Assembly (NCBI RefSeq): GCF_011745365.1
Contig: NW_024468909.1
Span: 6,882,001 to 6,946,000, forward strand
DNA from: Cryphonectria parasitica EP155
Taxonomy: Eukaryota; Ascomycota; Sordariomycetes; Diaporthales; Cryphonectriaceae
DNA length: 64,000 nt
Direction: 5' to 3'
In this document: in pieces, positions 21,801 through 34,500 of the stretch
Layout of the letters: each line of letters opens with the position of its first letter
Position numbering within the stretch: the stretch's first letter is position 1
Program-made: the position numbers and the translations under genes
Notes under the pieces: model-generated
What the model saw: only the letters and a program-made list of their open reading frames with translations
What the model was told of the DNA's origin: nothing
Databases searched by the model: none

Positions 21801-22018
21801 AGAGAAGACAGAGACTGGTGGGCAGCGGTGTGAGGCTGAGGCTGAGAAGCAGAGTTGGAGTGGAGGTTGTGCCTTGGGGGGCCATCGAGACGGATCTCGT
21901 TCCTGCTCTTTTTCTTGTTGATGATGCGCTTTCCCGGACCTACCAGTCCATTCTCGTGTCTCTGATCGCGATTGTTGGCCGCTCCCTGCTGTCGCTTGGC
22001 CGAGGAGGCACGAGGCAT
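18818..22018 (-). CDS. acrB: AcrB-like ubiquitination-network / acriflavine-resistance protein
   Basis: A single exon. I take the ATG at 22018 (1,066 aa, starting MPRASSAKRQQG) rather than the ATG at 22099. The N-terminal ~180 residues are disordered and Ser/Pro-rich. Residues about 200-390 contain four hydrophobic segments (around DTIAILIILMQL, LFFLIVFAFMPLQDL, KIFLCVGVILFNHFG and SILAIHILVQGLV). A middle domain reading YVRVNHAIWQPTRILP and YECEFVSTRTDEVIFST looks fibronectin-like. A long coiled coil follows (about 640-860) and then a Gln/Gly/Ser-rich tail. This architecture matches Aspergillus AcrB, linked genetically to the CreB/CreC deubiquitination system, carbon catabolite repression and acriflavine resistance. 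The family name is from memory; the architecture is what I see. Confidence 0.75.
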   Translation of the reverse strand: MPRASSAKRQQGAANNRDQRHENGLVGPGKRIINKKKSRNEIRLDGPPRHNLHSNSASQPQPHTAAHQSLSSLDSAAPPPPPSPLPSIPSAHANGNGNVNGYAKHHNHSTDDIMSADSLRRPSLAAYSETSSSDSFSISAIPSSTTTTTSSSAAAEDAHRRIDVNAAKNTNVHRDTGPIDLAFSVLRSCPLHDTIAILIILMQLSPFALSSIYTLFTLLTFVPPPTTNSGLSVTEIFDGFGAPNLWTLVGLDLFFLIVFAFMPLQDLILEFAQVVVAMTLGGGASSRGGTTHKIFLCVGVILFNHFGQHQALSRYSSNFRTLLGTSWSTPDSDDPLEPAAPSSYGRKVPRGLFRSILAIHILVQGLVRYVRDWYLRREKRDLLSQSQSDPEAAKTPILVVEQAAAEGGLTPAEMDPNRQAASSAASTKKRRKQSHQVRIRQPLWAALASTKIVMVKEYELSQATQESAGSNATDIHNLGNAPFYTQSGQIWICYVGCDEFCFNTSHFPDLPPPEDSEDDVSGKGPSYIDKTKPFYVRVNHAIWQPTRILPVDSGEEDGSAGTRWTGDIYGLTPMSNYECEFVSTRTDEVIFSTSIRTIPAKTKDADVAKVAGAPRSQYRHESPATTLRTSIAGLEAKLSDEKAKLKSSRKENNRKTNAVKKDIDRLTSQVQSAGGSDDRLRQKVAQNTTQQKQAEQAMEELQGLLKELQTIPEEVLAGYREKQGQYNSEKGQFDQARTAFKRFKSSMEHETKSLDDEQTSLGAKRNKIAARLTKVDGEHARITDANARGLDEAERRRQDTTSFEGEVARREKDFAQRLALALARNQEKQQEAGNLSAMLDSVLKTFKQPDYPAYYERQDPAVFNNNAAAAAAAQWPQYAQNPLWSPSPAAALPAATLAGNTTVNPLYAQPPYQQYQGPPGGMPMRHKSRGRSSSMLSDVSGFTQSTNEDDEGGNNSGASKNTSTWNLNGANITGNVSGGSSINVNAPPFLPPQSHSGNPSPFAQYSKPTGGMRSPPGFPPFSSGAGVLRKGSGCGSGFASGSGSGGSMHSGSGSSQGSNKDPSSPV

Positions 22019-25000
22019 ACGACGTCCTGCCCTCGCCCTTCTTCTGCTGGAGCCCAGAACACAAGAGTCCCGAGGCCAGCAAGAGGCAAGATCGAACAAG
22101 GAGCCTGGTCCTTCGTCCTGTATCCCCTCCTTCTTCTCGTCGTCTTCCCACCACCAGCAGCGGTGGCTTCCAGGGAAGGGAAAAGTATGGGCTAGACTTG
22201 CTTCGCGGCAGCAGGAGGAATGTGCTTTCCCACCTCGCTCAGCTCAAGGCCGACTCGGGTTGGCACAAAAGAGGGTGAGCGGGATGGTGCGAGCTTAGAC
22301 ATGCGATCTGCCTGCTTCGTCTTCGTTTCTTTTTTGGGGGGGTCGGTCCCGTCACCAGCCGGTCCACTCGAGTTTCGTGCGTGTCTGCTTGTATTCCTTG
22401 TGGATGTGTGGGTGGGGGTGTGCTTGTATATTTGTGCTCGCTGGTTGTCGGTGTTGGTTATTGTTGATCGACAGGTAAAAGGAGAGACAAGAAGAAGAAG
22501 AAAAAAGGCGACAAAGATTAAGGTTGATTGCTGAACTGAAAGCAGTATCGATTGCGTGTCGCTGCAGTCGTAGTAGAAGGGAAAATCGGGAATCAGGGGT
22601 AAAGGAAGAAGAGGTGAGGTGAGATGCGTAAGACGTGATGGAGGGAAAGAAAGCAGTGCAAGCTGCAAAGGGCGTGCCCTCCCCTCGAGAAAAGCGTTGT
22701 GAGATTTTGGGAGGGAGGATTGGGGCGTATGTGCCTTTTGGTTGCAGGTACCGCCCTGAGCCTTTGGTGGTTCAGTGCTTAGGACTAAGTTCGGTGGTTG
22801 AAAAAACCAGAGGACGAAACGTTAGAGTAAGCATGAATGGCACATGAACTATGGGCAGGCGTGACGAGGAGCCTGGGGTTGGATTAGGGGATACGCAGGT
22901 ACACGCTTCGTACAGTGTCAGGTCGGCAGTCCTCTTTCAGGCGGCCGTGGTGGGGCTCAATGGTCCTCTAGGCGGGGTGGGGGCCTGAAGATTCAGAAGG
23001 GGAGACCCGCCACTCTCTCTACTCTCCCAGAGTCAGTCGGTTTCTTAGGGCGAATGCCTCCTCCTCAAGGATCTACCAACAAAGCTTTTTATGACGATCG
23101 CTTCATCACGATAACACTACTCTATTTAGTCTATTTATTGATACCTACTATGTATGATATTTATTTCAGCATTGGATGATAAAATGAGACAGGTGGTCAA
23201 AGATGATTGCTTTTCCTTCTGTTTTTTGTCAGTGAAAATCTAATTTTCCCCTCGGGACTGCTTTGTCGTCGTTGTCCTGCTGACAAGGTGGATTAGTACC
23301 ATAATCATACTATAATAATAGCGCTGTACCATGTACCTGTGAAGTAGCTTAAACGGCCATGTGAATTATAGGGGAGGGTATGCTGCTAATTCCGTGCGCT
23401 CTGGCGCTTCCTCTTCAGTGGGTCAGTCATCTCGCACTGTCCCCCTCGTCCCTTGCTAACATGGCCCTGGAAACGGCCATCCATGACAGCTGGGCGAGCG
23501 CCGCACGGGAACGCTGGTAACGGCATTCAATGCCTTGATGGCCGCCCGCCCTGTGCTGGACTGGGACTCCATAGCCATGACTCGATATTCAGACATGCAC
23601 TCACAAGCTTTTGGGCAACGTCGGCAGTGGTTCAAAGATTGCATAATAACGTCACAGCTAACACGACTAGACTTGAAAGGATTTTCCCCCCTTCATTGCA
23701 GACTTTTTTTTCTTCACTTTTCCTTTCTATTGTTCTTTGTTTATATCTTTTCTGCTTGGGTATTATGACTTCTTTTTTTTTTTTTTTTTTGGGACATTAG
23801 TTTAGCTCCTCATCCACCTTTTTCCCTTCTTTCCTGTGGTTGCTGTTGCTGTTGCTTTGGTGATTGCATGTGACCACTTGTAATCGTCGATGCCTGAGTG
23901 TATTCAAGGCACAAGCGGTCGCCTGGTGTCATCATCCATGGATTTTGACTTGGCATTCAAGCCAGCCACCAGAGTAAACACCTCGGATCCAGCCGGTCGT
24001 ACTGGCTGGAGTGTTGGAGAGCGGGGACGGGAGGAGAGCATGTCTAATGGATGGGACGGGGTGCTCACTCATCCTTAAAAGCACACTCAGACCTTTGCGG
24101 TCGCGTCTTGCCCCATATGGTACTCACCACTGTCTATCAGTATTCATTGCAGCAAGATAGTGTCCAATGAACTGCCAATAGTTGCCTGCATCCCTCTGTA
24201 CTCACATAGTTAGACACACCTCCTCGTGCACACACCACTACGTCGTGGGTTGCCGTTGAGCCTCAGCTTTTCCAGGGTCTCGCTACATGTGTAGCATTCG
24301 TGTTTACTTTGTGTGTGAACCGTGTTGGGGGCGCAATGAGCGAGAAGGTAGAAGTTCCCAGGTGAAGAGAGAGGGTTTATTCTTGGTTGATTGCCGCGGA
24401 CAATTTAGCCCATGAAGCGCCAGCCAGGCTGTACTGCTGCTGCTGCTGCTGCGTATGTATGTATGTACATACTATAGTACACTACTTCCTGCAGATAGGA
24501 TGATCACTAACCAGATTCCCCAGGTTTTCGGCAGGGGTACTTTGGCGTAACGTTTTGTGGTCCTGTGCCAACCTTGATTGAAAGATGGATGGACGGGTGT
24601 GGCAGGTGAGGGGGGGGGGGCCGTGGAGGGGGGTTGATATTTACAGCACTAAGATTCCTCTATCAGCGGATAAGACTGGACAAACCTGATGGATTGATGC
24701 TGGAAACAAAAGACGAAAATGAAAGACAGAGAAGAGCTCACATGTCACCATGGAATAATATTACTATGGTACATGAATGTTCTGGCGCTAGAGGAGAGAC
24801 GATATCGACTGCAACGCTCCGGAGGCCGACCAGTCGCGGATCAATGGCTTCTTCCAAGTTTCTTCCCACCCCCAGTCGTCCCGGCCTCAAGCTGTAACCT
24901 AACTGGGCCATATCACACAAACACACATGGTCTAGACCAGTGACGATCATTCCCATGCCGTCTTACGCTTGGCTGATGTTGACAAGTGATTGCTGGGTGC

Positions 25001-25628
25001 TGACGTTACTATACTATGTTGTAATCAATGAACGGGGAAAGGTCTCTCCTGTATTATCATTGTCAATGTGCATATTCAAGCCATGGGTGATGCCGAGAGA
25101 CATCTGGTTCTTTATCTCTGTAGTCTCATACAATCCTGCGTTCCAAGATCTGCAGAATTCTCACGACCCCGCTGCATCTCCATCGAATACACATGCCCCT
25201 CCTGTCATAGTATATATACCTTTAATTAGACTAGGTTGATAAATAAATAGAATCAATAAAAAAAGGTTCAAATATTCCCGACGAATGTCCGCCGGGGCCA
25301 AAAAAAAAAAAAAAGGAAAAGAAAAGGGCCCAAGCCCATGAACTCCCCATTCTCACAAAATCCCCACAAATTGTGACATGCCCAGCAAATCATACACTTT
25401 GCCATCAGTGGGCGCTGCAGGGACGATCTCTTGGTGCTCGGCACTTGACCGGGCCCAAAAACTGTGGATGAATTTGGTACAGTGGTGTGGTGGTGGGATG
25501 GCCGAAAACGGGATGTGCATAGTACGGTGTCGAAAAGAAGCGGTACTACCATTGGTACGTGCCGTAAAAGTCATCAAGAGTTATCGTCCCCATGGGTCAA
25601 TGCACGTCTCTCTGGCACACGCACGCAT

Positions 25629-25660
<32 letters not shown>

Positions 25661-28600
25661 CAAGCTTTCCCATTAGACTTACCTTGGCGTGGCCTTGTTC
25701 GCCATCTTAGTGTCATCCTCCCTGCCACACTCACCCCCCGGGCCTTGAGTACAACGGTTGGTTGGCTTTTGATCGTTGTCCCCCAACCGTCGGACCAGAG
25801 ACCAGAAAAACAAGGCTTCAACCAGGCGCCAATGTGTATACTCAATTGCTTAGGCGAAAACGAAATCTCACACCGCCACCAAGTTTGTACAGTATACTAT
25901 GGTACCAGGCGCCCCCTCCCCCTAGATGATGGCCAACATGTGCCCTGATGCAAATCGACCAATGTGGGCGGTGACGTCTCTCATTTTCCCTTTTCTGACC
26001 CTCCTCAAACCCAATTTTTCGAGCAGCACTCGCTCGACTGCTCCAAATCATCCCAGCATTGCTCAACAGCCGCCCTCGGCGCGTGGGAAATCAACCCTAC
26101 CTCCCGTCAGTAGCGTCGCAATATATGGTTTTCTGTAGGTACTATGGTAGTAAGCCCTGCACCCCAGTACCATTCTCTCCTCGGTACTGGTGCCCGCCCT
26201 AATGCATTCCCCCTTCGATTGCAGCAATCTGACAGGCGCGGCAAATACTTTTCTCTGCCTCTCTCTGCCTCTCTTTCTCTCCTTCTCCCTTCTCTCTCTC
26301 ATCCACCTTCCTGAAGGGAACCCTCTCATGCAAATATCTACTGGTTCTTGTCGTGTTTCTTTCCCAATCGGCTCCCCTCCCCTCCACACCGACCAATGCC
26401 AAGCCCCTCCCCCAAAAACCGAATCATCACGCGCAAAAGTTATTTTTCATATTGTCTGTCTTTAGACATGTCTGATAGGCGCCCTCATCTATGTAAAACC
26501 AGCCGTGCCATCTTTCCACTAGGCAACGGTGCCCTCCCCCCCTTCTCTACTACCCCTGGTGTGAAGTGATTGGTCTTAGCCAAGCTGGCTGCGTCGTCAT
26601 CTCGTGACGATAATCCCCCATATGCACCATGGCGATCAAGACCTCCGGTGTCGCCCTTATCAATTTTATATTATATGAGTCTTCCTTGAGCGTAAGCCTT
26701 TTCCGCGGGGTAAGGGCCCTGCCGCCTCCGGGTTTCCTCTCACTTGCTTGGCCAGCGAGAGGGAGAGGCCCACCACAGCAATAGCAATCACATGTAACGG
26801 AGGTTTAGGATTCCCGGCCGCCCAACCCGTCGATCGCGTTGGAGCCGAGGATCGGAAAACATCCCCGCCGGCACTTGTATCTACATGGCGTATAGTATGT
26901 ATTTCTTCCTCTTCCTGGGGTTGGGATACCGTGGTCCTATTCTCATCTTTGTGTGCTTTTCTGGGGTGGTTGAGTGTGCTTGCATCTTGAAGGATGAGAT
27001 GGGCTCAGGACCAATCGATTGCGCCTGCAAAGTGTGAATCAGGGCCTCGTAGACGGAATTGTCCTGGAAGTAAGGACTGACAGATCCCGTGTTGATTCCA
27101 AGGATATAAGAATCAAGATATCTGTAACTGCATAGCACATACAATGCGTTTATAGCAGTAGACTGACGCGAAGAATGCAAAGAGACAAGGAAATCAGGGT
27201 TAGTCAGTGCTCAATCAAGCAAGTAACTGACGCTTTGGATCGAACATCATGGTTTTGGTTTTTTTTCGAGGATATCGACAACCCTCCTCTGCTGTTCTCT
27301 CTTTTGTTTCTTCCAGGCATATACCATTATCAAGCTGAGATGTTACCGTCTCCACCGTGTCTGCATGTCTCACACCTAGGATCCTACCATGACCCATCTA
27401 TCCCGCCCCAGTCAGACATATATGAATAGACATCTACCTGACAACTTGCTCTTGAAGACGCCACTTTGCTGGACGGTCGTGCGCCCTTATATCTTCTTGA
27501 ACCAGTCAGCCGACCTCTAGCAACAGCAGAGAGGCCAGACGAAGAGTACAATGACTCCCGCGGTGGGTACATGTCGACCCTGCTTCCTTTCTCCTCTCCC
27601 GCCACCGATGTTTAATTTCCCTGGCTCAAAAGTCCCATTGGATCGAGGTATGTATGTATGCATATGTATGTACTTAAGATGTGATCTGCACCCCCCCCCC
27701 CCCCAAGAGGCGAGACACACCAAAGCATGCACCGTCCATTTAGTTGCAACCCCACAAGTCAGCCACCTCCGTCCGCCCCCGATCGGCAGTGCGAGCTGAA
27801 GCGCAAGGCCCTCTCCTGGCCCGGCATGGTTGCTTCTAATGCACTCTCTATCCGCTTCTGTGGCGCGATGGGGGGCCACTCGCATCTCCTCTTCCCACCC
27901 CTCATTCTGAGACAAAGGACGACGATTATGTTGCAAGGCCGCTTGTACCCTTCAGCTTGAGGAAGGACGCCAATGCACGTCTCTCGTATCCACACGGGCA
28001 GAGAATTGATCAATCAGGCTCTCCCGCCACCCACGAGCGGGGGGATGGTTGAAGATGGCAGTACGGCGGGCGGCATGTATGGTACGATTTGCGAACAAGG
28101 GACCGTGACCCCTTCTCTTCCTCTTCCTCTGTTTTTCCCCCTCACCATTCGCTGGCTCGTCATTGCGTCCACGAGAATGAAGGCGACGGAGAAGCTGGGG
28201 GGGGGGGGGTTGTGTTGTTTAGAGACAGGAGGTGATAGGGTAGTACCATACCAAGACCACTCTGGCACCACATAGACAAGAGACAAGTGGGAAAACCCTG
28301 TAGGGACAAAGAAGAAGAAAAAAGAAAAGAAAAAAAACGACCAGAGGATAGACAGTAGAAAAGGAATAATCAGATGCACATAACTGAATGATAGCTCACC
28401 AACAGCACCAGAGCCCGCTGGTGCTTCGTGACCTGAGCCCTCGTCATTTTGTCCCTCCTGCTATTCATGACCACTATACTGTCAACTCTTGTATGTCTGT
28501 CCTCACCTGTCCTGTTCAGACCAGAACCCCCCAATCTGGCTCCATGGTGAACTCTTGCTTTCGAAGATTGACACGAACAAAAAAAGATATGCCTGTTTCT

Positions 28601-29190
28601 TGACGAACAAAAGGCGAGTAGATAGACAACCATAAATGGGAATATATTCCTACAAGCAGAACGACAATGGCCCCTCTCCCCCTTCATCCTCTGCTCCCGG
28701 TCCGTTGAAGGCCTGCTGATTCTGCTGTGTCGTTTCCGACAATAAGTTAAGTGACAAAGTGTTCCAGAACTTCAGCCAAACATGTGATCATGTGATGATT
28801 CTTAGTAGAAATGATTGGGTCCAGAGCCATGTCTCTTACGCCTCCATAATCAGACCCTGTTTCCACCTTCAATCAGCATCGTAGATCCACCCCCACCAAC
28901 CCCGAAGGAAAAAGAAAGAAAGAGAAAACCCACGTAACGAACATAGGAACCACGCATCCGCAAGATGGGCATACGCACTCCAACCAACCAGCCTGTCGCC
29001 GAAGGAACAAGATCTCTTTCTCCCCCGCCCCCCCTTCTCCTCCTCCCTTAATCACATCTCGCTTTCGTTTGTAAGAACCAGATCCAGAACACCGGGTTTG
29101 CCACCCACCAAATCCGACAACCAAAAGTAGCGCAAGATTCCAAAGCAGCGCGCCCACGCCAAAACCGACTGATGAAAGTGCAAAACGACT
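22019..29190. other. 7.2-kb gene-poor region
   Basis: The first ~650 bp is the pyrimidine-rich (on the minus strand) promoter and leader of the AcrB-like gene. Beyond that I find no gene. Open frames stay under ~140 codons, lack domains and are dominated by low complexity. Notable simple sequence: poly-T at 23772-23790, G runs at 24609 and 28199, a CA repeat at 25630-25659, poly-A at 25302, and a C run at 27691. The end of the region may include the 3' UTR of CCR4. No tRNA-like box A/box B pair was found on reading. Confidence 0.45.
25630..25659. repeat. (CA)n microsatellite
   Basis: About 15 uninterrupted CA dinucleotides in non-coding DNA. Confidence 0.95.
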
Positions 29191-31532
29191 TTATCGACCC
29201 GAGAATTCGGATTCAGGCAATGCCTTCTTGTCCTTCCGGGCCTTGATAGCCACCTCCGTCATGAGGTGAATGTGGTCAGATGGGAAGTGGTAGTGGGGGA
29301 ATCCAGGTACCCTCCTCAGATATTCCATGTCAGGTGGGCCCAAGACCGAGATGACCTCCAGACAGTTGCTTGAGTACCAGATGTAGTCAATCACGCCGTT
29401 AAATGTGGGCACGTAGTTTGTGAACGGTATCTCGTCTGGTGTGCCGTTCAGGGCCGAGTATGACGACCTGAGGTGGAAGGGGTGCTCAATGCCATCACGT
29501 GTAAAGACACCATATTGACGCCCACCAAAGTCTGCGTGATCCGGTGCGACCCGCCCCTTCGACAGAAGCTCGTACACAGAACTGTCGTTAGGAGAGTTGT
29601 AGTCACCACAGATCAAGACCGGAAGATCGGTGTTGTTCCGGTATTCCTGCGACGGTGCTGGCTCGGGCATCACATCCTGCTCATCCTCGTCGGCTGCGAG
29701 CTGGATGAACTTCTTGTCGCGGCATGCCGGCCACCGAGCATACTTCTCTCCAAACTTGGTGACATTCTCCATGAGGATAGCCGTCTGGATGAGCTTCACA
29801 TCTGCCAGCTCGGGCTCCCAGGCCAAATGCGCATTCGCCACAATCATCCTTGCTCCAGTCTGCCGGCTCTCGAAGAAGCAAATCATGCCGATGTTGTCCT
29901 TGGGCATGACACGGTTGAAGATGTCGTGGTGAGTCTTCATGTCAGGCCGGTTGATTGCGATGGTAGAGAAATCAATGACCTGCTTGTCTAGGAGGATGTA
30001 CTTCTTCGCCTTGTAGAAGACTGCACAACCATCGACCGCGTTGGCCTCCTTGTCGTACATGACTTTAGCCTTAGTCCTGGAGAATTGCACCCCCTTGTAG
30101 CCGTCTGCGGCGAGCTCCGGGCTCAAAACCTCCCGCATAGCATCGACAGACACCTCCTGCAGACACACGATGTCGGCATCGCGTTCCCTGATTTCTTGGA
30201 GAATGCCATCCTTCCGAAAATCCCATGCAAGGGCTCCGCTTGGAGTGTATCCATAGACGTTGGTAGTAGAGTACTTCTCGCAGAGGATGTTCCAGGTGAG
30301 GACCTTGATGCGTTCCAGGGAAGGCGAGACGTCCTCATTGAGGACAATAAGTGGTCGTGGGTTTGGCGGAAGGGGTACTACAACAATCATAAGTGTTAGT
30401 AATTTGATGTGATACTCTTTTTCCTCTTTACTTTGTGCTTACCCTTTGCCTGCTCGCGAAGGAGAGAGATCAAGCTCTTGGTGCCCTTCTCCATCAGTTC
30501 CTGCTTCAACTCTGCCTCAAGAGGGTTTCCTTCAATGCCGAGGATTTCCAGGTTGAAGAGAGAGCCCAGTTCGTACGGGAGCGTTTGAATTTGGTTGTCA
30601 AAGAGTAAGAGCTGTTTCAGGGAGGTACACATGCCCAACTCAGGGGGGATTTCTGCAATCTGGTTGTGTGACAGTTCCAGCAGGGTCAGTTTCCTGAGCT
30701 GGCCCAGTGCTGGGGGCACGTGCGAGAGCTTGTTCGACGCAAGATAGAGCTCCTTGAGGAAGGCGTAGTGATCAAACAGCTCAGGCGAGAGATGCCGCAC
30801 ACCCTGGCCGCTCAAGTCCATGTTGAACCACTCCTGCCGCTGGTCTGTCTTCTCGACCATATGAGGGCGCCTTACGCCTTGCTCGTCATCAGCATCGACT
30901 ACGTTGTTGGTAGTGGTCGCAGCAACAGAGGGGCCTATGCCTCTGTTCTCAGCCGCCTTTAGCCGTGCAAAGTAGTGGCCACTGTGCTGCTCGTTCATGG
31001 CTGTGTGCGCCCTCTCCGCCTCTTTGTGTAGCCGGAGCTGCAGCGCCCACTCCTCGTTGATCTGCTGGGCCTGGCCACCTCTTGTCGTGCCGGGGTGGCC
31101 GTTGGGAATGTTGTTGGACGAGTAGGGGCTCGCATTCGGTATTATGCCACTGGAGTAGCCGGAGGCATGGCCCATGGATGCACCATGGCCCGTGTGGTCG
31201 GGCTGGATGCCTTGATGGTGTGACGGATGGGTGTATTGCGTCGAGGCATTGGAGGGGTGGTTGTAGAGCATCTGCATGGAGCGTGATGCGGCATTGGACC
31301 CGCCATTGAGCCGGGAGTTGGGCCCCGGCTGGTGACCGGTGCTGTACATGCCTTGGACGGATCGACCTGGCGAGCCCCGATCGGAAGGATTGGAGCCTGG
31401 GCGGGGGCTTGGGGAAACGTGGCTGAGGAGGGTGTTCAGAAGAGTCTGGTCGGCAAGCGAATTCTTGGGGGGAGGCTGTGCGTAGAGGAAGTTTCCGAGG
31501 TGCTGCTGGAGATATTGATAACCATCTGCCAT
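29191..31532 (-). CDS. CCR4: CCR4 poly(A) deadenylase (CCR4-NOT)
   Basis: Two exons: 31532-30443 and 30377-29191, with a 65-nt intron; the product is 758 aa. The N-terminal 230 residues are Gln/His/Ser/Gly-rich. Residues 236-340 carry leucine-rich repeats (LYLASNKLSHVPPALG, LLELSHNQIAEIPPELG), which dock to the CAF1 subunit. From about 385 to the end is the exonuclease-endonuclease-phosphatase domain, with LTWNILCEKY, the catalytic LQEV (Glu438), CGDYNSPNDS (Asp622, Asn624) and the terminal SDHIHL (Asp731, His732). All Mg-binding and catalytic residues expected of an active 3'-5' poly(A) nuclease are present. It acts in cytoplasmic mRNA shortening. The start at MADGYQ matches the usual fungal N-terminus. 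Confidence 0.95.
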
Positions 31533-34500
31533 CTAGCTATCGTAGATGCGAGCTGCGGGTCGGACCAGGCAGGTATGTTTGGCAGCAGGGTGGTGGGTTC
31601 TCGTCGTCTTGGTAGCTCTGCAGCTCATGTAAAGTGTGGATTGAGCAATGCTGTGGTCGGCGCCGGCGCATGGATTTCGACGAAGGGAGCCTCTAGCGTG
31701 GAAAGTCGGGCAAGCGGGCAAGCGGGCGAAGAGCAAAATGACGATCTTCCTCTTCTCTTGATCAACGTTTCATCGATGCCGACGCGAGGGGCAAGATCGA
31801 GCTCCGAATATACAGGGCCGACCGAAGGTGGCCTGTCGAGAAAGGAGGGGTCGGGGTGACCGAGTCGCTCGGGCGTCGCAACAGCTGACTGACTTGGAGA
31901 GGCAAGCTGGGCAGTGCGGTGGAGCTTCTTGGGGACAGACGCAAACGGGGTGCGGGTACACCAAGCCAACAGCAGTGGACGAACGGGTCCCTCCGAGGAA
32001 TTTTTTTTTTTTGGTTTGGTTTTCTGGACTGGGTTGTGATCGTATCACAGAACAAGAACTGTGTGTGAGGAAGAAAGTCAGTCCTGGTCTGGGGTGGAAC
32101 AAAGGGATCATAAGGGGGGCCTGGAGAAGGTCTTGGGCGGGTTAAGGGTCGGGACCAGGGCGGATTTGTTGACGAGGATGGAGGGGCTGAAGACGGGCCT
32201 GCTCGAGCCCAGGGAGGGTGATTGAGGGTTGAGGTATGACTCACCCATATGAATGAAGGGGCACAGTGACCGAAAATACTGTATGAGATTGTCAATGGAT
32301 ACTGGATGCGAAGGATATGGAGGGGATGGTTGTTGATGTTGGTGGTGGTGGTGGTGTGCTATGCTCTGGCTGCCATCACCTCTATCTGTCGATGGCAGGG
32401 GTTGGAAGCTCAGGAGGTCCGCACGCAGACATGGTCCGTGCGCCGAGGCCCACGTGACGCTCACCCGTCTCGATGATGCTATTTGACCTGGATACGGCAG
32501 AGGCGCTCTGTCGTTCTCCTCAAGCTCTCTCATTGACTGCAGAGGTAGAGACTCGCAATGCTGCAAGATGAGTACAGCTTTCTCAGACGATGTAGTCCAA
32601 GGGCTGTCGCAAAGATCTAAGGCGTAATTGAACCTGCGTTTTGGCCTCAGGTATTAGTACAGAATCAATAGCAATATTCACTCCGCTACAGCTCTCTAAT
32701 TGTCTCTGCACCATCCAGGGCGATAAGATCTTCTCATCTATACACTGAGAGACAGGACACATTACAATTCCATGCTGGGAATTTGGATCACGATGCTGAC
32801 GGCGGTCTCAGCTAAAAGTGGAGAGGAGGATCGCAAAGGAGAGAAGAGGATCCTATGGCCACGTTTCTCAAAGCCAGTCAGGTACAGTCAGATACTGCAC
32901 ACCATGAGAGGATGCTGCTCCCGCAGTGACTGCAAGTGGTATATGAACCCCCTACGAGGAGCCCTTTTTATTTTACTTTCATGGTATGTATATATTGAAT
33001 AGGAACTAAGTCCGTCCTAGCACTGCCATGGCCAACCAATGCCTGGCCACAGTTATGCATAGTACACACTATTCTAGTAGTACTATGGTATGTACTATAG
33101 TATTACATAAATATCCATGGTGGCACTCACATCACCGGATAAGTACCACTGTAATCTGGAGTATGTTTTTGTACACTCCTCAATAAGGCTCAATTGGGGA
33201 AGATCAAGGCATATCTAAGGAGCTACATTACTTCAATCGGAGGGAATCTTCATTGTCTCCGTTCTTATACCGCAATAGTACAGGCGGCAGAAAGGGAGAA
33301 GGGAGGGGGGGGCCAAGGTTCCAGTCACCTGCCAGACTGCAGGCTGCAGTGAGAGAGCGCCATAAGGCTGACGCGGCCTCGACGGATGGTACATCATTAG
33401 CAAAGTGTCCTCCTGTGTGGTATGTGGTAGGTTGTATAGTACTGCATGGAGTAGTATGTATGCATGTAGTAATTGATCAGTTTTGCAGTATGTCTGCGTC
33501 GGGGCGCCCGTCAATGGGCACCACCATGTAACGCAATCTACAACAGAGGAGTCATGTCTGCTCATAGCCGGCTTCTATGATCGGGTCTCAAGGAGAAGTA
33601 ATCACGTAGGTATGCTGCATCGTGAGCATCTTTGTCTTCCTGTAGCCGTTCAAGCCTGAATCTTCAGCCGGCAGTAGTAAAATACTAAGCCTAGCCAGGC
33701 TCGGTCAGCAAATCTCAGTTTGGGAGAGAACATGGGAGATGTAAGAGGGGTAAAAGAGAAGGAAAAGAGATCGCTAATGCGGGGAGAACTTGCACAGGTT
33801 GAACCAGATTCCTGGGAACCCCAAGAATGAAAAGTCCAAAACAAACGGCGAGGAATTGCACGTGTTTGTCTAGGACTAGGACTCACTAGCTGTAACCGAA
33901 GGCTGACCATCCGCTGATCTAGGCTGACCTCCCTTCGGGCACTAGAGCGAGACTGGTAAACTGTCACGGATCAACAGGCTCAACCAATGCTTGGACCGGT
34001 GGCCTGGAACGAGAGGGCGCATGTCCAATCGACTGGCGCAGGCCCTTGGGTCGTGGTGTTGGGGTGGCTATTTGACAGAAACAACCCTGGGCAAAAAGGG
34101 CGAAAAGAGCAAAGAGAAAGATGCGCTACTGTGCCATCATCTGTAGCCGACCGCCTCTGCCAGGGCGGCGTACGCCTCCCCCTCGTCTCCCCCCCACCAA
34201 CAGCATCTGCCCTGGGCCCTTGTTCCACATGTGAGTGTTGCTTCTCCCCCGCATTACTCCGTAACGAGCTCCCATCTCGATATTGGCCCGTTCCCCCCCA
34301 GCCACAAACGGGAAGAGGAAGAGGGCAAGGAGGGAGGAGAAAAAGGGGGGGTTGCCGCCGAAGCTTCCTCGCAGGAGGACGGAGGGGTTTACCTGGGGCG
34401 GATTGGGCAGGAACCCATTTAGTGAGACACCGAACCGGATGGCGCGTGAAAACATGGTCGCGCCTGCGTTACGATGTATAAAAGGCAGTAGCCGTCGTTC

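Noticed and set aside
22192..22668. 158-codon minus-strand frame upstream of the AcrB-like gene
   Set aside because: Pyrimidine-rich leader that translates to Leu/Ser/Thr runs; no splice link to the AcrB-like frame found.
32108..32566. 152-codon minus-strand frame upstream of CCR4
   Set aside because: His/Pro/Ser low complexity, no domain; probably CCR4 leader sequence. An upstream-ORF role cannot be excluded.
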